A stretch of 7,738 nucleotides of DNA from an uncultured Collinsella sp. (lineage in GTDB: Bacteria; Actinomycetota; Coriobacteriia; Coriobacteriales; Coriobacteriaceae), in the NCBI GenBank assembly GCA_902496455.1, contig CABVAY010000061.1:1-7738 (forward strand), written 5' to 3'. The notes below the pieces were generated by a model. It was not told where the DNA came from. It worked only from the letters and a program-made list of their open reading frames with translations, and did no database searches. Made by a program: the position numbers and the translations under genes. Shown here piece after piece: positions 1 through 5,963 of this stretch. How positions within the stretch are numbered: position 1 is the first letter of the stretch; every line of letters begins with the position of its first letter.

Positions 1-760
1 CCGCGCCGGACCCCGCCGCGCCGGCCGTGGTCGCGGCCCACGCCGCCAGCAAGGGCCGGTACGGCTCGCGCAAGATAAAGGCGTCGCTCGAGAGGTCGGG
101 CGTCACCGTCAGCCGGCGCCGGGTCTGCCGCATCATGAGGGAGAACGGCCTGGTCAGCGCATGCGGCAGGAAGAGGTTCAAGGTGCACCCCGGGGCGGTC
201 AACGAGGCCGACGTGCCCAACGTCGTCGCGCGCGGCTTCGGCGGCAGGGCGCCGCGCACCCATATATGCAGCGACCTGACCTACGTGCGCGTCGGGGCCT
301 CGTGGAACTACGTCTGCCTGCTCGTCGACCTCTACAACAGGGAGATCGTCGGCCACTCCGCCGGGCCCAGGAAGGACGCCCGGCTGGTCAAGTCGGCGTT
401 CGCGACGCTCTCCTTCCCCATCTCGGACATCGAGGTCTTCCACACGGACCGCGGCAGCGAGTTCGACAACGCCGAGATCGACCTGATGCTCGAGGCCTTC
501 GGCGTTGAGAGGTCGCTGTCGGCCAAGGGCTGTCCCTACGACAACGCCGTCGACGAGTCGACCAACAGGATACTGAAGGCCGAGCTCGTCCACCGCGAGA
601 CGTTCGGCACGACGCGCGAGCTCCGGGCCAAGCTCTCGGACTACGTGCACTGGTACAACAACTTCAGGATCCACTCGACGCTGGGCTACATGTCTCCGGT
701 CGAGTTCAGGGAGGCGGGGCTGTCCCTCCCGGAATCGTCCAAATAGGTGTTGCCAATCCA
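1..760 (+). mobile_element. IS3-family insertion sequence, right-hand part (left end outside window)
   Basis: This block carries a DDE transposase read on the plus strand and runs off the left edge of the window. The right end is placed at 760. IS3-family elements typically end in CA, and here CA at 759-760 is followed directly by sequence that, on the minus strand, continues another transposase reading frame in mid-codon. Only 14 bp separate the transposase stop codon from this end, which is normal for the family. The left terminal repeat is not visible, so the inverted repeats and target duplication cannot be confirmed here. Confidence 0.75.
3..746 (+). CDS. IS3-family transposase, catalytic part (5' end cut by window edge)
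   Basis: The frame is open from the first in-frame codon at position 3, so the true start lies outside the window; the GTG at 27 is just an internal valine. Counting from that GTG, the first residues match the helix-turn-helix/HTH_21 region preceding IS3 integrase domains (GRYGSRKIKASL, then RRRVCRIMRENGL). The rve integrase core follows. The DDE triad is D83 (SDLTYV), D141 (HTDRGSEF) and E177 (VDEST), with exactly 35 residues between the second D and the E, the IS3/retroviral spacing. The C-terminus HWYNNFRIHSTLGYMSP is the family's usual ending, so the 3' end is complete. The enzyme would cut and join the IS ends. The serine-threonine after the glutamate (DEST) differs from the more common ESF, but the key residue is present. 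Codons are strongly GC-ending with much AGG arginine, unlike the folate genes at the other end of the window. Confidence 0.9.
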   Translation, partial: APDPAAPAVVAAHAASKGRYGSRKIKASLERSGVTVSRRRVCRIMRENGLVSACGRKRFKVHPGAVNEADVPNVVARGFGGRAPRTHICSDLTYVRVGASWNYVCLLVDLYNREIVGHSAGPRKDARLVKSAFATLSFPISDIEVFHTDRGSEFDNAEIDLMLEAFGVERSLSAKGCPYDNAVDESTNRILKAELVHRETFGTTRELRAKLSDYVHWYNNFRIHSTLGYMSPVEFREAGLSLPESSK

Positions 761-1949
761 CCGTCGGGCTCAGCCACTCGAGGGACTTCTTGATGCGCCC
801 ATCCCGATAGTACACGAGGTAGGCCTCGAGCCTCCCCATGAACTCCTCGGCCGTCACGCCCTCCCAGTCCCTGTAGCGGAAGAACTCGTTCTTGAGGCGC
901 CCGAAGAAGCCCTCGCAGGCCGAGTTGTCCGGGCTGCAGCCCTTCGCGGACATGCTCCTGACCAGGCCGTTCTCCTCGCAGATCCCGATCCACTCCGGCC
1001 AGCGGTAGTGGCCGCCCCGGTCCGAGTGGATCGTCGTGCGCGCCCCCGCCGGCCTCGCCGCGCAGGCCTTGAGCAGGCTCGAGTTCGCGAGGCGCTTGTC
1101 GGGGTGCAGCCCGATCGACCAGGCGACGGGCATCCCGTCGAAGCAGTCGATGACCGGGCTCAGGTAGACCTTCTCGCCGCCCGGGAGCCTGAACTCGGTG
1201 ATGTCGGTGAGCCACAGCCGGTTGGGCTCGTCGGCGTGGAAATTCCTGTTCACGAGGTTCTCCGGCGCCTTGGAGACCTCGCCGGCGTAGGAGCTGTAGC
1301 CCCGGGCGCGCCTCTTGTTGTAGACGACCTCGAGGCCCTCCTCGCGCATCACGCGGGCCACGCGCTTCTCGCTGGCGCGGACGCCCTCGCGGCGCAGGCG
1401 CGCCCAGACGGTGCGGTACCCCCAGCACCCCGAGCCCTCGCGGAAGATGCGCACCACGCGGTCGCGTATGTCGGCGTCGCGGTCGCGCGGCGCGGCGACG
1501 CGGGGCCTCCAGTACTCATAGGAGCTCTTCGATATCCTCAAGAAACCTGTGATCGAGCGGAGGGGCAGGGCGGTCGCCAGCCTCAATCTCTCGCCGAGCT
1601 CGCACTTGCTCCTGTTCGAGATCGAAGCCGGGTCCCACCCTTCCGCTTTTAGGTCGGCCAACACCGCCCTGAGCAGCAGGTTCTCTATCTGATCCTCGTT
1701 GAGCCCGGCGAGCGGGCCGGTCGCGGGCGGGGCGTAGATCGACTTGTCGGGGCCCAAGCTGGCCTCCTTCCGTGGCGGTTTCCTCGCCACGATTCTACAG
1801 CCCCCGCCGGTGTAGCTGCGCGGGAGGTGCCCCGTCGCCCACTTCTTGGCCGCGCTCACCGTGACCCCCGCGAACTCCGCGGCGGCGGTGGGCCCCATGC
1901 CGTCCTCCGTCGCCAGGAGGAAGAGCTCGACCTTCTCCCTGCTGTACAT
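761..1949 (-). CDS. IS3-family transposase (single-ORF type), C-terminus disrupted by IS insertion
   Basis: ATG at 1949-1947 is preceded by GGAGG (1959-1955) with 5 nt spacing, a strong ribosome binding site. About 396 residues are open with no internal stop. Residues 1-60 are an N-terminal helix-turn-helix-like part (EKVELFLLA, then AAAEFAGVTVSAAKKWA). Residues 80-150 link it to the catalytic half. Residues 155-205 are the HTH_21-like block (CWGYRTVWARLRREGV). The rve core carries D249 (LTDITEF), D310 (HSDRGGHY) and E346 (ACEGFFGRLKNEFF), with 35 residues between D310 and E346. The first and second halves are in one frame, unlike classical IS3 elements that join OrfA and OrfB by a -1 frameshift. 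After SLEWLSP (residues 389-395) the sequence becomes antisense of the neighbouring IS; normally only about 10-20 more residues would follow. The frame stays open to the left window edge, so any product carries a long nonsense tail and is probably inactive. Confidence 0.85.
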
Positions 1950-1964
1950 GCGAACCTCCAGTCC

Positions 1965-1981
1965 GGACCGCCCCGCGGTCC
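1965..1981 (-). promoter_or_regulatory. Hairpin between IS terminus and transposase start
   Basis: A perfect 7-bp inverted repeat (GGACCGC / GCGGTCC) with a 3-nt loop lies between the presumed IS end (about 1996) and the transposase ribosome binding site (1955-1959). In several IS families such a stem in the leader limits translation from transcripts that read into the element from outside. That role is inferred here; only the inverted repeat is seen directly. Confidence 0.35.
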
Positions 1982-1997
1982 AACTTTCTGTCCGCAC

Positions 1998-2075
1998 CCC
2001 CCTGCTTGTGTTTTTAGCCTGAGCAGCCGTGCGAAGGCCCAGGAGTTTGTTAACGCGCTGAACATGGTGATGTAG
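1998..2075 (+). pseudogene. Possible remnant of an HPr-like protein (5' part, flanking the IS)
   Basis: Just outside the IS end a plus-strand frame reads VFSLSSRAKAQEFVNALN (2010-2063) before a TAG at 2073-2075. The pattern of a hydrophobic strand followed by a KAxEFVNxLN helix resembles the N-terminal third of small HPr-family proteins found in Gram-positive gut anaerobes. The codons look protein-like, but nothing recognisable follows the stop and no start codon or ribosome binding site is left upstream because the IS begins there. It may be a gene fragment left by IS-mediated deletion. The match is from memory of family patterns over about 18 residues and is weak; it could be chance. Confidence 0.2.
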
Positions 2076-2100
2076 CCTATGGCGGCGTTTGGGCCAAGGT

Positions 2101-2137
2101 AAAAATCGGGGGCACAGAACGGTGTCCTGCGCCCCCC
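2101..2137 (-). terminator. Rho-independent terminator of the PI-PLC locus
   Basis: On the minus strand the sequence forms a 12-bp stem (arms 2136-2125 and 2119-2108, two G-U wobbles) around a 5-nt loop, followed by GA and then five T at 2105-2101. It begins about 33 bp after the TAG of the PI-PLC gene at 2170-2172, in the right orientation and distance to end that transcript. Confidence 0.85.
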
Positions 2138-2169
2138 ATTGAGTCGATGTGTCTAAAAGGCCGGCTTGC

Positions 2170-4014
2170 CTATTCGCTACCGTCCCCAGCGTTTTCGCGG
2201 TCGTTGGCAAGCATTGCCGCGCCGGCGACCGTTGTCGCTACGGCGGCGGCAGCGAGCCCGGCGGCAATGCCGGAGCCGTCGCCCGTGTCGGCGAGTTTTC
2301 CGCCCGAGTTCTTGCCCTTGTTGCCCTTACCGTTCTTATCAGCGCTGCCTGCGTTGGAACCCGTGCCACCGTCGGTGCCGGTGCCGCCTGCACTGCTCGA
2401 GGCCGCTACGGTAAAGCTCGCGGCTCCGTCATTAGCAAGCTTGTAGTTTTGCGCCGCGTCGCCCAAAAGACCGTTCGCGCGCACCCAGTACGTTCCCGCG
2501 GTAAATGCCTCGCCCTCGACCATTGCCGTGCCCGGAGCGCCGTCCGCGTCGTGCACAAACTCGAGCTGAGCCGTGCAGGCATCGTTTTCGAGTTTGCCCT
2601 CGAGCAGCGCCGCGACCTTTGTGCGCACATCCTCGCCGGCCTTAAGGCCTTCGAGCCCCTCAAAGTGGGGTGTCAGTGCGCGCGGATCGATATCGATGGG
2701 CACGGATCCCTGCAGCCCCGTAACGGTCTCGTTGCCCAAGGCGTCGACATCCACGTATTCGATGGTAAACGCATGGCCCGAAGCCGCCACGTTGAGTACG
2801 TTGCTGCTGTCGACAAGGCGGAAATGGCCCTCGCCAACGGTCTTGCCATCCTGGAGCGAGGCATCGCTCAGCGAGTCGCCGTACGTCATGCGCATGCGGG
2901 TCGGGAGGCAGCACGAAGCCGACTGCGTGTGCTTCGTATCGTAATTGTAATTGCGCTGGTAGATGCTCCGGGCCAGCGCCGCATCAACAAAGTCGGATGC
3001 GATGATGCCAATGTGCTTGAGGTAATCTGACTTTGTATCCTCGGTGCCGCTGGGATTGATGTACGGGCTCTTGTACAGATGCTCGTTGACTACTCGTGCC
3101 GAGGTAAAAGGATTGCCTCCGTGCGACAAGCCCGTGCAGCTGGTGTAGTTGATAGACCAGCAACGCTCCTGGACTTGCACCTCGGCCCCGGCATCGTCCA
3201 CGACGTCCACCTTGTTGCACGTGCGCCCGGTCGTTTCCTTCAGCGCATTATCGACCCAGCTGAGCTTGTCGGTTCCCGTGAGTTTGTACTTGTCCTGGGC
3301 ATATACCTTGGTGCAATAGGGCTCTTCATTGCCCGTTTCCCCTATGGCTTCAAATCCCCGCGCGTCTTGGACGAGACACATCGACTGCCCGGAATGCGCC
3401 TTGATCTTGTCATCCCATTGGGTGAGGTTGAGGCCCAACGTGTGGCCGCTTACGCTGTTGCCGGCGAGCCCAAATCGACGCAGCAGGACGATCTTTCCGC
3501 GCACCTCGCCTAGCGTGGGGACGTGGCTCGACGTGTAGAACAGGTTGGGGTTATCGGCCATAACCTTGGCGAAGGCCGTCGTTATGCTTTCGTCGGTAGC
3601 CTCATCGTTGCCGCGCGATGCGAGCATGATGAGCGCTTCTGACGGGTTTTCGTTCAAAAACGTTTTGAAGTACCCGATGACATCGGAGAGATGCAGATAG
3701 TTCCCGTCTTTTTTGAGTAGGTAGAAAATCCCGTGGTCGATGCCGGGGTCATCGCCCTTTCCGAGCCGGATATCAAAATAGCGAATGCCTTCGAGCAACT
3801 GCGTGGGAATGTAATCCTGCTGGCATTTTACTTGCGAGGATTGGGGCTCAGTGTCGTTGTCCACGCTGCAGGTGCCCGAATCGTGCGTACCCGGGATGCT
3901 CAGCTCGTCGAGGAACTTGTTGTCGTCGACGTATTTCATCCAACATGGTCCGTCGACGTAGCTGCTGTACGTGATCCAGTCGAGGCTGCTAACCGTGGCA
4001 TCGTTCTTTTTCAT
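2170..4014 (-). CDS. PI-PLC X-domain protein with Ig-like repeats and LADTG cell-wall sorting signal (downstream piece)
   Basis: This 614-residue ORF is the catalytic part of the split locus. Bacterial PI-PLC enzymes cleave phosphatidylinositol or GPI anchors outside the cell by acid-base catalysis with two histidines. Visible here are H44-D45 in SIPGTHDSGT, D81 and R83 in RYFDIRLG, H94 in IDHGIFY, the family segment LGEVRGKIVLLRRFG, and a later Asp in GIIASDFVD. These match the Bacillus PI-PLC H32, D67, R69, H82 and D274 regions. About residues 375-440 (MTYGDSLSDASL, then VTGLQGSVPIDI) resemble MBG-type Ig-like repeats, and 450-530 look like a second such domain. The end is a Gly/Ser/Thr then Lys/Gly/Asn linker, LADTG, an Ala/Gly/Val-rich membrane segment and a short tail. 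LAXTG is the motif known for class E sortases of actinobacteria. Substrate specificity cannot be read from the sequence. No signal peptide precedes ATG 4014, and the nearest GGGAG lies about 21 nt upstream, so this start is likely an artefact of the TGA. Confidence 0.8.
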   Translation of the reverse strand: MKKNDATVSSLDWITYSSYVDGPCWMKYVDDNKFLDELSIPGTHDSGTCSVDNDTEPQSSQVKCQQDYIPTQLLEGIRYFDIRLGKGDDPGIDHGIFYLLKKDGNYLHLSDVIGYFKTFLNENPSEALIMLASRGNDEATDESITTAFAKVMADNPNLFYTSSHVPTLGEVRGKIVLLRRFGLAGNSVSGHTLGLNLTQWDDKIKAHSGQSMCLVQDARGFEAIGETGNEEPYCTKVYAQDKYKLTGTDKLSWVDNALKETTGRTCNKVDVVDDAGAEVQVQERCWSINYTSCTGLSHGGNPFTSARVVNEHLYKSPYINPSGTEDTKSDYLKHIGIIASDFVDAALARSIYQRNYNYDTKHTQSASCCLPTRMRMTYGDSLSDASLQDGKTVGEGHFRLVDSSNVLNVAASGHAFTIEYVDVDALGNETVTGLQGSVPIDIDPRALTPHFEGLEGLKAGEDVRTKVAALLEGKLENDACTAQLEFVHDADGAPGTAMVEGEAFTAGTYWVRANGLLGDAAQNYKLANDGAASFTVAASSSAGGTGTDGGTGSNAGSADKNGKGNKGKNSGGKLADTGDGSGIAAGLAAAAVATTVAGAAMLANDRENAGDGSE

Positions 4015-4230
4015 GTCGTAACCGATAAGTTCGAGCTCCCACGGAATGCTCTTACTCTTATGGCAGATCTTATTGTTGTCCTGGTCTTCGCCGTTCGATT
4101 CTATTGCCAGGTACTTAATGTCTTTTTTCTCGGTTTCTTTCTCGACCGTGCGGTCTCGGATGATATAGGTTCCGTTTGATTGACGCTCGAACGCAAAAGC
4201 GCGGCTGGGCTTGTTGTCATACTCGCCGCC

Positions 4231-4656
4231 TCATACGTGGATGACCTTTCCATCTTTGTCAGAGTCGTCGTCGACCGACCAAATGCTGTAGCCCGTCTTT
4301 TTATGCTCTTCGAAATTGAGCAAGGTGCGGATAGCATACCAGTTTGTATCGTCATTCTTGGTCGTTACGTTCTCAAGGATGAGCTTGCTGGACGTGCCGT
4401 CATTAAACAGATGGCAGACGTTGCCGATGACGTTGCCGTCTTCGTTGACGCTCGCGGTGCGAAAATAGCCCGCGGGGCGAAGGCGAATGACGAAATTGTC
4501 GAGGCTGTCCGACGGTGCGGGTGTGTTGTCTGCAAATGCCGCTCGCAGGGGAATGCCCGGCGCTGCGGTTTCGGGCAGGCTTGCAAGTGGTGACAACGCC
4601 GCAAGCCCTAGGCCCAGCGTAAACGCTCGGCGGCTGATGGCATGGTGTTCGGTCAT
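4231..4656 (-). CDS. Tat-type signal peptide and N-terminal ricin-like region (upstream piece of the PI-PLC locus)
   Basis: ATG at 4656-4654 has GGAG (4665-4662) 5 nt upstream, a good ribosome binding site, and is the natural start of the whole locus. Residues 9-15 read SRRAFTL, close to the twin-arginine consensus S/T-R-R-x-F-L-K. A hydrophobic stretch (LGLGLAALSPLASL) and an Ala-rich cleavage region around LRAAFA follow. This suggests export in folded form by Tat, though a Sec route is possible. The mature part (NFVIRLRPAGYFRTAS, then TNWYAIRTLLNFE) has the short strand-turn pattern of ricin-type beta-trefoil carbohydrate-binding domains. That pattern resumes past the stop with NGTYIIRD, KYLAIES and SIPWELELI. 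The ORF ends at TGA 4233-4231 after KVIHV. As it stands the product is a 141-aa secreted fragment without an enzyme domain. Confidence 0.7.
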   Translation of the reverse strand: MTEHHAISRRAFTLGLGLAALSPLASLPETAAPGIPLRAAFADNTPAPSDSLDNFVIRLRPAGYFRTASVNEDGNVIGNVCHLFNDGTSSKLILENVTTKNDDTNWYAIRTLLNFEEHKKTGYSIWSVDDDSDKDGKVIHV

Positions 4657-4699
4657 AACTTCTCCATTCGCAGAGTGCGGTTATGCGATAGTTTTGGTC

Positions 4700-4705
4700 A
4701 CTATA
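4700..4705 (-). promoter_or_regulatory. Candidate -10 box for the PI-PLC locus
   Basis: The minus strand reads TATAGT at 4705-4700, 44 bp upstream of ATG 4656, in an AT-richer stretch. No convincing -35 box is found 16-18 bp further upstream (AGCATC at best). Position and composition fit, but the call rests on one hexamer. Confidence 0.3.
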
Positions 4706-4853
4706 CTGCCCAGATGTTTAAAGATGCTGGTTTAATTGTCTGCGCGGCGCAATAAATCGGTGGGCGGACGTGTTGGGGTGTTTGTCGTTTTCGTACTGTT
4801 GCCACATTTGGGGCGGTTCCGGCGTCCGGCATCCTCGCGTTCGTCGGCTACAG

Positions 4854-4890
4854 GCATAAGAAAGGGAGGGTCGGTTTACCGGCCCTCCCT
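4854..4890 (-). terminator. Rho-independent terminator of the lipoprotein gene
   Basis: On the minus strand AGGGAGGGCCGG (4890-4879), a 4-nt loop and CCGACCCTCCCT (4874-4863) form a 12-bp stem with one C-A mismatch, followed by TTCTTATG. It lies about 70 bp after the lipoprotein TAA at 4964-4962. On the plus strand the stem pairs slightly better, but no T tract follows and no plus-strand gene precedes it, so minus is preferred. Confidence 0.75.
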
Positions 4891-4961
4891 GGGTACGAAG
4901 CGCTGGGGTACCGTCGCTTGTTTGCACTGCGACCGTGTTTCCCGTTGCGCTCGCCAGTCGC

Positions 4962-5555
4962 TTAGCGCTTGATCTCGATATCGTCGAGCTTGACGTCCAT
5001 GGCCTCGGTCTTGGCCTCGGCGATGTCGTCGGCAAATTCCAGAGACTTCATCATGGTCTCGACGGCGTCCTTGTGCTCCTCGACGTTGTCGATACGCACA
5101 TACACACTGCCGCCGTCAACGTCGGTGAAGTATTCGGTCGTTACGCCGCCCGAGTGTGTATAGGAAGCGTTGCGCCAAGTCTTGCCGTTGTACTTGACGG
5201 GGTCATTCTCGGTCCACTCAAAGCTGGCATTCCACTTTGCCTCGTAGTCGAACAGCTCGTCGGCGTTCTTGTCAGGATCGAAGACGGGGATGAAGCGATC
5301 GCTGGCGTGCTCGCTCTCGGTGAACTTAAACTGGGCCCTGTCGGCGGTGTCGCCGGCAACGTCGGTAATCTCGACGCCCTCGGGAACCTCGACCTTAAAC
5401 CAAATGAAGTCGGTCCTCATATCCACGGCTGGCTTTTCTGCCCCGCCGCCACCGCCACTTCCGGTAGCGTCGCCGCTGCCACCGCAGCCCACCAGGGCAA
5501 CTGCGGCAAAGAGACTGATGCAGAGGGTGAGAATCGCAAAGGCCTTCTTTTTCAT
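4962..5555 (-). CDS. Putative lipoprotein of unknown function
   Basis: This encodes 197 residues. ATG at 5555 is preceded by GAGGAGG with about 8 nt spacing. The N-terminus is a lipoprotein signal peptide: KKK at residues 2-4, a hydrophobic core (AFAILTLCISLFAAVA) and the lipobox LVGC, with Cys24 as the lipidated residue. A Gly/Ser-rich tether follows (about 25-42) and then one globular domain to the C-terminus. The domain has alternating strands (WFKVEVPEGVEITDV, then KTWRNASYTHSGGVTTEYFT, then SVYVRIDN) and a closing helix (AVETMMKSLEF). The order 'strands, Gly-Gly turn, strand, then MMKSLEF' recalls the PsbP/Mog1-like fold seen in other Gram-positive lipoproteins, but I cannot assign a family. 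The protein would be anchored to the outer face of the membrane. It is transcribed on its own, with a terminator after it and the divergent folate operon upstream. No catalytic motif is visible, so binding or sensing is as likely as enzymatic activity. Confidence 0.85.
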   Translation of the reverse strand: MKKKAFAILTLCISLFAAVALVGCGGSGDATGSGGGGGAEKPAVDMRTDFIWFKVEVPEGVEITDVAGDTADRAQFKFTESEHASDRFIPVFDPDKNADELFDYEAKWNASFEWTENDPVKYNGKTWRNASYTHSGGVTTEYFTDVDGGSVYVRIDNVEEHKDAVETMMKSLEFADDIAEAKTEAMDVKLDDIEIKR

Positions 5556-5629
5556 GGTCGTGTCCTCCTCGATCTGTAACCGCCCATGGATTACCTGCCT
5601 TTACTGTACGCGCGAGCGGCTCGCTCGGG

Positions 5630-5646
5630 TGGGCCATGTGTCCCAT
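5630..5646 (+). repeat. 17-bp imperfect direct repeat, copy 1
   Basis: TGGGCCATGTGTCCCAT matches the segment at 5838-5854 at 15 of 17 positions, in the same orientation, 208 bp apart within one intergenic region. Function unknown. Confidence 0.4.
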
Positions 5647-5837
5647 TCTGAGGGCTGGAATTGCGCCGACAAGTGGCAATATGCGCGGGTCCAAAAGAGG
5701 GGAGAGCCGATGCTGTCGGCCCTCACCGGGGTTGGGCGCCCAGTGCTTTAAAGGGGCGCGTGTACGCGGGCATTGCCCCAATAGGTTCCTTGTTTATAGA
5801 TATGTCCCAGTTTGTGACGTCCGGAAGTCCCGAAAGT

Positions 5838-5854
5838 TGAGCCATGTGCCCCAT
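5838..5854 (+). repeat. 17-bp imperfect direct repeat, copy 2
   Basis: TGAGCCATGTGCCCCAT differs from copy 1 at two positions, both transitions. It lies about 55 bp upstream of the presumed fchA -35 box, so it could be an upstream regulatory site; this is inference only. Confidence 0.4.
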
Positions 5855-5909
5855 GTTTGCGTTGGCATGGTCTATCGTGTGCCATAGAAATCCGCGATGG
5901 CCAGGTGCG

Positions 5910-5938
5910 CTGACGCTTGAGTACTTATGGGCTAGACT
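5910..5938 (+). promoter_or_regulatory. Candidate promoter of the fchA-folD operon
   Basis: CTGACG (5910-5915) and TAGACT (5933-5938) each match the sigma70 consensus at 4 of 6 positions, with the ideal 17-bp spacing. Transcription would start near 5945, giving a leader of about 70 nt before the ATG at 6016. Confidence 0.5.
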
Positions 5939-5963
5939 TAGCACCATTATGTGATCGATGCGG

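Larger units (their letters stand above)
761..1996 (-). mobile_element. Second IS3-family element, 3' end interrupted by the first
   Basis: The element is read on the minus strand. Its transposase starts at 1949 and its 5' end is estimated at 1996, where the minus strand reads TGCGGACAGAAAGTTGG, starting with the TG expected for IS3-family ends. Its 3' end is missing: at 760/761 the transposase frame passes from recognisable coding sequence (SLEWLSP) into the antisense of the first element. The rest of its C-terminus and its other inverted repeat should lie to the left of the first IS, outside the window. The right boundary is uncertain by several bases because the matching repeat cannot be seen. 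Confidence 0.7.
2170..4656 (-). pseudogene. Sortase-anchored surface PI-PLC-like protein, split by one in-frame TGA
   Basis: The two minus-strand ORFs at 4656-4231 and 4014-2170 share one frame. Between them the frame is open except for a single TGA at 4233-4231 (codon 142). Ignoring that codon gives one 828-residue protein with a coherent layout. Residues 1-36 are a Tat-like signal peptide. Residues 45-210 are a ricin/beta-trefoil-like region spanning the TGA. Residues 225-570 are the PI-PLC X domain and 575-740 are Ig-like domains. A low-complexity linker, LADTG, a hydrophobic segment and a short tail end the protein. A single base change (TGG or CGA to TGA) explains the break, so this looks like a recent nonsense mutation. 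The downstream ATG at 4014 has no good ribosome binding site and its product would lack a signal peptide, so function is probably lost in this strain. A sequencing error or natural readthrough are the alternatives. Confidence 0.75.
4657..4961 (-). other. Intergenic region between lipoprotein and PI-PLC genes
   Basis: This 305-bp stretch holds the terminator of the lipoprotein gene (4863-4890) and the presumed promoter and leader of the PI-PLC locus (about 4657-4735). The remaining 4736-4850 has no convincing ORF. It contains the 12-mer GTACTGTTGCCA (4793-4804), which recurs downstream of folD. The separate terminator and promoter argue that the lipoprotein and PI-PLC genes are not one operon despite sharing a strand. 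Confidence 0.6.

Noticed and set aside
747..1652. 301-codon plus-strand ORF
   Set aside because: It is the antisense of the minus-strand transposase; low-complexity Ala/Pro/Arg/Leu content and no recognisable motifs.
4195..4233. Selenocysteine insertion at the TGA, since GCGGC and GCCGC just after it could pair
   Set aside because: The stem is only 5 bp with a 19-nt loop and lacks a SECIS-like apex; no selenoprotein of this family is known to me and the TGA lies in a lectin-like region, not an active site.
2149..4593. Several long plus-strand ORFs opposite the PI-PLC locus (2149-3030, 3079-3513, 3733-4179, 4180-4593)
   Set aside because: All are antisense shadows of a locus with clear PI-PLC motifs; none has a ribosome binding site with a recognisable domain.
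4935..5579. 214-codon plus-strand ORF over the lipoprotein gene
   Set aside because: The minus strand carries a signal peptide, lipobox, ribosome binding site and terminator, so the plus frame is a shadow.
5723..5947. 74-codon minus-strand ORF in the intergenic region
   Set aside because: It has no convincing ribosome binding site, no known motif, and overlaps the presumed fchA promoter; its MGHMA text comes from the DNA repeat.
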